Source: JAJEFO01 sp965214325
GTDB taxonomy: Bacteria; Pseudomonadota; Alphaproteobacteria; Rhodobacterales; Rhodobacteraceae
NCBI GenBank assembly: GCA_965214325.1
Contig: CBDCBG010000006.1
Location: 1,550,001 to 1,614,000, forward strand
Direction of reading: 5' to 3'
Length of the DNA stretch: 64,000 nucleotides
How positions within the stretch are numbered: position 1 is the first letter of the stretch; every line of letters begins with the position of its first letter. Positions 61,868-64,000 of the stretch are shown in pieces. A program made the position numbers and the translations under genes. Below the pieces are notes generated by a model, which ran no database searches, was not told the DNA's origin, and worked only from the letters and a program-made list of their open reading frames with translations.

Positions 61868-64000
61868 GCCGGCCTCAATTGTCGTGCGCCGCGCTGGTGC
61901 AAAAAGAGGTAGATCAGCGCGATCGAGATGGCCGGACCAAAAACGATAGCGGGCTTGGCGATGCACAGTACGGCAAGGACCAATCTCCCAATTACTTCCC
62001 AGCGTGACAAGGCCTTGGCGTCAAATCCGGCCAATGCGCTGGCCAACAAATAGAGCGACAACACGAGCCTCGCCACGATGCTGGCGATGGCTGCAAACTT
62101 GAACCCGCCTTCATATCCTTCGATGTATTTGCTCAGAGAACCATCCGCATTTTGTACAGTCACGCCTTCAGGCACGCGGATCGCGTGGTCGATCAAGAGT
62201 AGTTCCGGGTAGAAGCAAAAAACGAAGGGGATCACGAACATCACAATGCCCGCCCGCACGGCAGCAAAACCCGTCGCCATGGGCTCGGCTTTGGCGATCG
62301 AAGCGGCCGCAAACGCTGCCACGGCCACAGGCGGCGTGATGGCGGAGGCCACAGCGAAGTAGAAGACAAACATGTGCGCCGTAAAGGTCGCCGTGCCGAG
62401 GCCGACGAGAAGCGGCCCCATCAGAAGGATGACGTTCAGATACGCCGGAACGGTCGGCATCCCCATCCCGAGCAGGATCGACAGGAACATCGTCAGGATC
62501 AGGGCAATGAAAAGGAACACCGACTGGTTCCCAACAGCAAACCGCAACTCCTTGAGCCAGGCAAGGATGTCTCGCGAAATGTTTCCAGAGAGGTCGGTCA
62601 GGTTCAGGCTGAAGTCGATGATCGAGATCGCGACGAACATTAGATAAAGTGTCGAGACAAGAACGCCGCCTTGCGCCAGCGCCGACAGAAGCCGTGAGGG
62701 CTTGGCCCGCATGTTCTTGTCCAGAAACAAAAGCCCCATCAGCAGGAAAACGGCCAACCAGCCAGAAGCACCCGTGTCCCCCGCAACGTTCACCAGAAAG
62801 CGGTGAAACCAAGTGTACTCAGTCACCGTGCAGCCGAACTCGGTGAACTCGCGCGTGTTACCCATCACGCCGCCCAGAAGACCGCATCCGACCGAGTCTT
62901 TTGGTGTCAACAGGAGGACGACGATCAGCAGGATCGGAAGGATGATCATCAGGAAGTTCACCCAGTCTTCCCGGGTCATCTTCATGTCATCGGTCAACTC
63001 TCCGACTGCGGCGATACCCTGTTTGCGGGACTGAAATAGAACTGTCAGGAACAGGCATCCGAAGTAGGCGACCGCTGGAATGATCGCGGCAATGATCACA
63101 AGGCGGTACGGAACGACCGTCATTGCGGCAAGAACGAATGCCGCAACGCCCATGACCGGCGGCATGATTTGCCCACCGGATGAGGCTGCCGCTTCAACGC
63201 CGCCCGCAAAGAGTTTGCTAAACCCGCGTTTCAGCATCATCGGTATGGTCAAGACGCCAGTGGATAGAACGTTCACCACTGGGCCGCCCGAGATCGTGCC
63301 GAAAACCGCGGAAGAGACGATTGCTGCATGTGCAGGCCCGCCCGGCAACCGCCGTGTCCAGTTGAACGCGAGTTTGATCAGGGATGCCCCGCCCGCCGAC
63401 ACGCCAAACAGCGCGCCCAAAATGAGATAGGGAAAGACAGTTCCGAACAGTATGTTCATGAACCGACCCAGGAACCCTCCGGCGTTATTGGTCAGGATGT
63501 CCTGAATGCGCGTGAGCCCGTCTGAAAGCCGCCTTGGGTCTTCGCCGCCAATTTTGGTGACGGCATATTTGCTCATGCCCGCCGAGCCGAAGATGTACCA
63601 GATTGTGATCGTCCCGATAGTGTAAGCGGCAATCAGGATGGCGACGGCGACGAGGGGAAATCCCCAAACACGGATGGCATAGGCCAGGAAAACACTCGTT
63701 GCGAACCCCACAATCACAAAGAGCCACATGCCGGTGGTGTAGAAGCACTTTGGATCATCGACAGTCGTAGGCGCGGGTTGGCCCATCAGAATTGCCGTTT
63801 CGACCTCTTTCTTGAAGGCCGCCTCGATCAGTTCGGTACGTTTTCCGGTGATCTGATCAAGCAGGCAAACGGCTTCAAGTTCGATCATGTAGGCAGCGGC
63901 AACGGCAAAGCCAGCCACCACCAAAGAGATGTCCATCGCCCAGTTGAAACTACGCGCGGCAGGCCGAGCGCTAGGTGATTTGCGCGCCCACGAGTGCTCG
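61864..64000 (-). CDS. TRAP transporter fused permease (DctQ-DctM type), 5' end beyond window
   Basis: At least 690 residues and about 15 membrane segments. It has the TRAP large-subunit pattern: ASLIKLAFNWTRRLPGGPAHAAIVSSAVFGTISGGPVVNVLSTGVLTIPMMLKRGFSKLFAGGVEAAASSGGQIMPPVMGVAAFVLA, then GMGMPTVPAYLNVILLMGPLLVGLG and FYFAVASAITPPVAVAAFAAASIAKAEPM. Such fused permeases import organic acids with sodium and a periplasmic binding protein. The frame is open to the window edge (ARSFNWAMDISLVV), so the start is outside. It is the first visible gene of the operon that continues with the sulfatase. Confidence 0.92.
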   Translation of the reverse strand, partial: EHSWARKSPSARPAARSFNWAMDISLVVAGFAVAAAYMIELEAVCLLDQITGKRTELIEAAFKKEVETAILMGQPAPTTVDDPKCFYTTGMWLFVIVGFATSVFLAYAIRVWGFPLVAVAILIAAYTIGTITIWYIFGSAGMSKYAVTKIGGEDPRRLSDGLTRIQDILTNNAGGFLGRFMNILFGTVFPYLILGALFGVSAGGASLIKLAFNWTRRLPGGPAHAAIVSSAVFGTISGGPVVNVLSTGVLTIPMMLKRGFSKLFAGGVEAAASSGGQIMPPVMGVAAFVLAAMTVVPYRLVIIAAIIPAVAYFGCLFLTVLFQSRKQGIAAVGELTDDMKMTREDWVNFLMIILPILLIVVLLLTPKDSVGCGLLGGVMGNTREFTEFGCTVTEYTWFHRFLVNVAGDTGASGWLAVFLLMGLLFLDKNMRAKPSRLLSALAQGGVLVSTLYLMFVAISIIDFSLNLTDLSGNISRDILAWLKELRFAVGNQSVFLFIALILTMFLSILLGMGMPTVPAYLNVILLMGPLLVGLGTATFTAHMFVFYFAVASAITPPVAVAAFAAASIAKAEPMATGFAAVRAGIVMFVIPFVFCFYPELLLIDHAIRVPEGVTVQNADGSLSKYIEGYEGGFKFAAIASIVARLVLSLYLLASALAGFDAKALSRWEVIGRLVLAVLCIAKPAIVFGPAISIALIYLFLHQRGARQLRPA

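Overview
The window looks like GC-rich alphaproteobacterial DNA (inference): RecD2 helicase, TRAP permease, 3-hydroxyisobutyrate/galactose-dehydrogenase-type enzymes and many IS families common in that class. It is extremely rich in mobile DNA. Roughly half of it is insertion sequences, group II introns and compact serine-recombinase elements, many nested in one another, and many host genes are broken. This suggests relaxed selection, as in host-associated or symbiotic lineages (inference).

Layout. 1-2.2 kb: an IS1634-family element. 2.3-12.1 kb: mostly host genes: a DUF1932/6-phosphogluconate-dehydrogenase-like enzyme, a desaturase fragment, a TnpB remnant, a frameshifted fumarylacetoacetate-hydrolase (FAH) family gene, a galactose-1-dehydrogenase-like enzyme, IspD, RecD2, tRNA-Ser(GCU) and a homocysteine S-methyltransferase family enzyme. 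12.3-14.3 kb: a decayed group II intron (A). 14.3-35.2 kb: a second group II intron (B) on the minus strand, exploded by insertions. Its reverse transcriptase survives as three pieces (34657-35141, 26772-26918, 19405-20050) that add up to exactly 426 codons. Two serine-recombinase elements (20053-26771 and 26921-34656) separate the pieces. These carry IS66 with an IS4-type element inside it, a third serine-recombinase element, and a large unclassified DDE insertion sequence. A second IS1634 copy (itself holding an IS21) sits in the putative domain V of intron B.

35.2-50.2 kb: an ISKra4 remnant, two transferrin-binding-like lipoproteins (one with a metzincin motif and an in-frame TAG) around a PLP decarboxylase, a MITE-like repeat, IS630, a class III CoA-transferase, a sulfatase, a broken LysR regulator, an IS4 element and a maleylacetate reductase. 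50.2-54.3 kb: an unusual IS21-type element with a zinc-finger gene in front and a TOPRIM gene behind istA-istB.

54.3-64 kb: a minus-strand operon that reads TRAP permease, sulfatase, arylsulfotransferase-like protein, cupin, FAH, sulfotransferase. Stop and start codons overlap or lie within about 15 nt. Two unrelated ISs (IS5 and another IS1634-type) split the FAH gene. With the maleylacetate reductase and the second sulfatase this suggests uptake and breakdown of sulfated, probably aromatic, compounds (inference).

The most notable signal is that all three serine-recombinase elements sit in the codons of highly conserved motifs of other mobile-element proteins: RT DADIRAFFD, RT TPQG, and recombinase SRLxRN.
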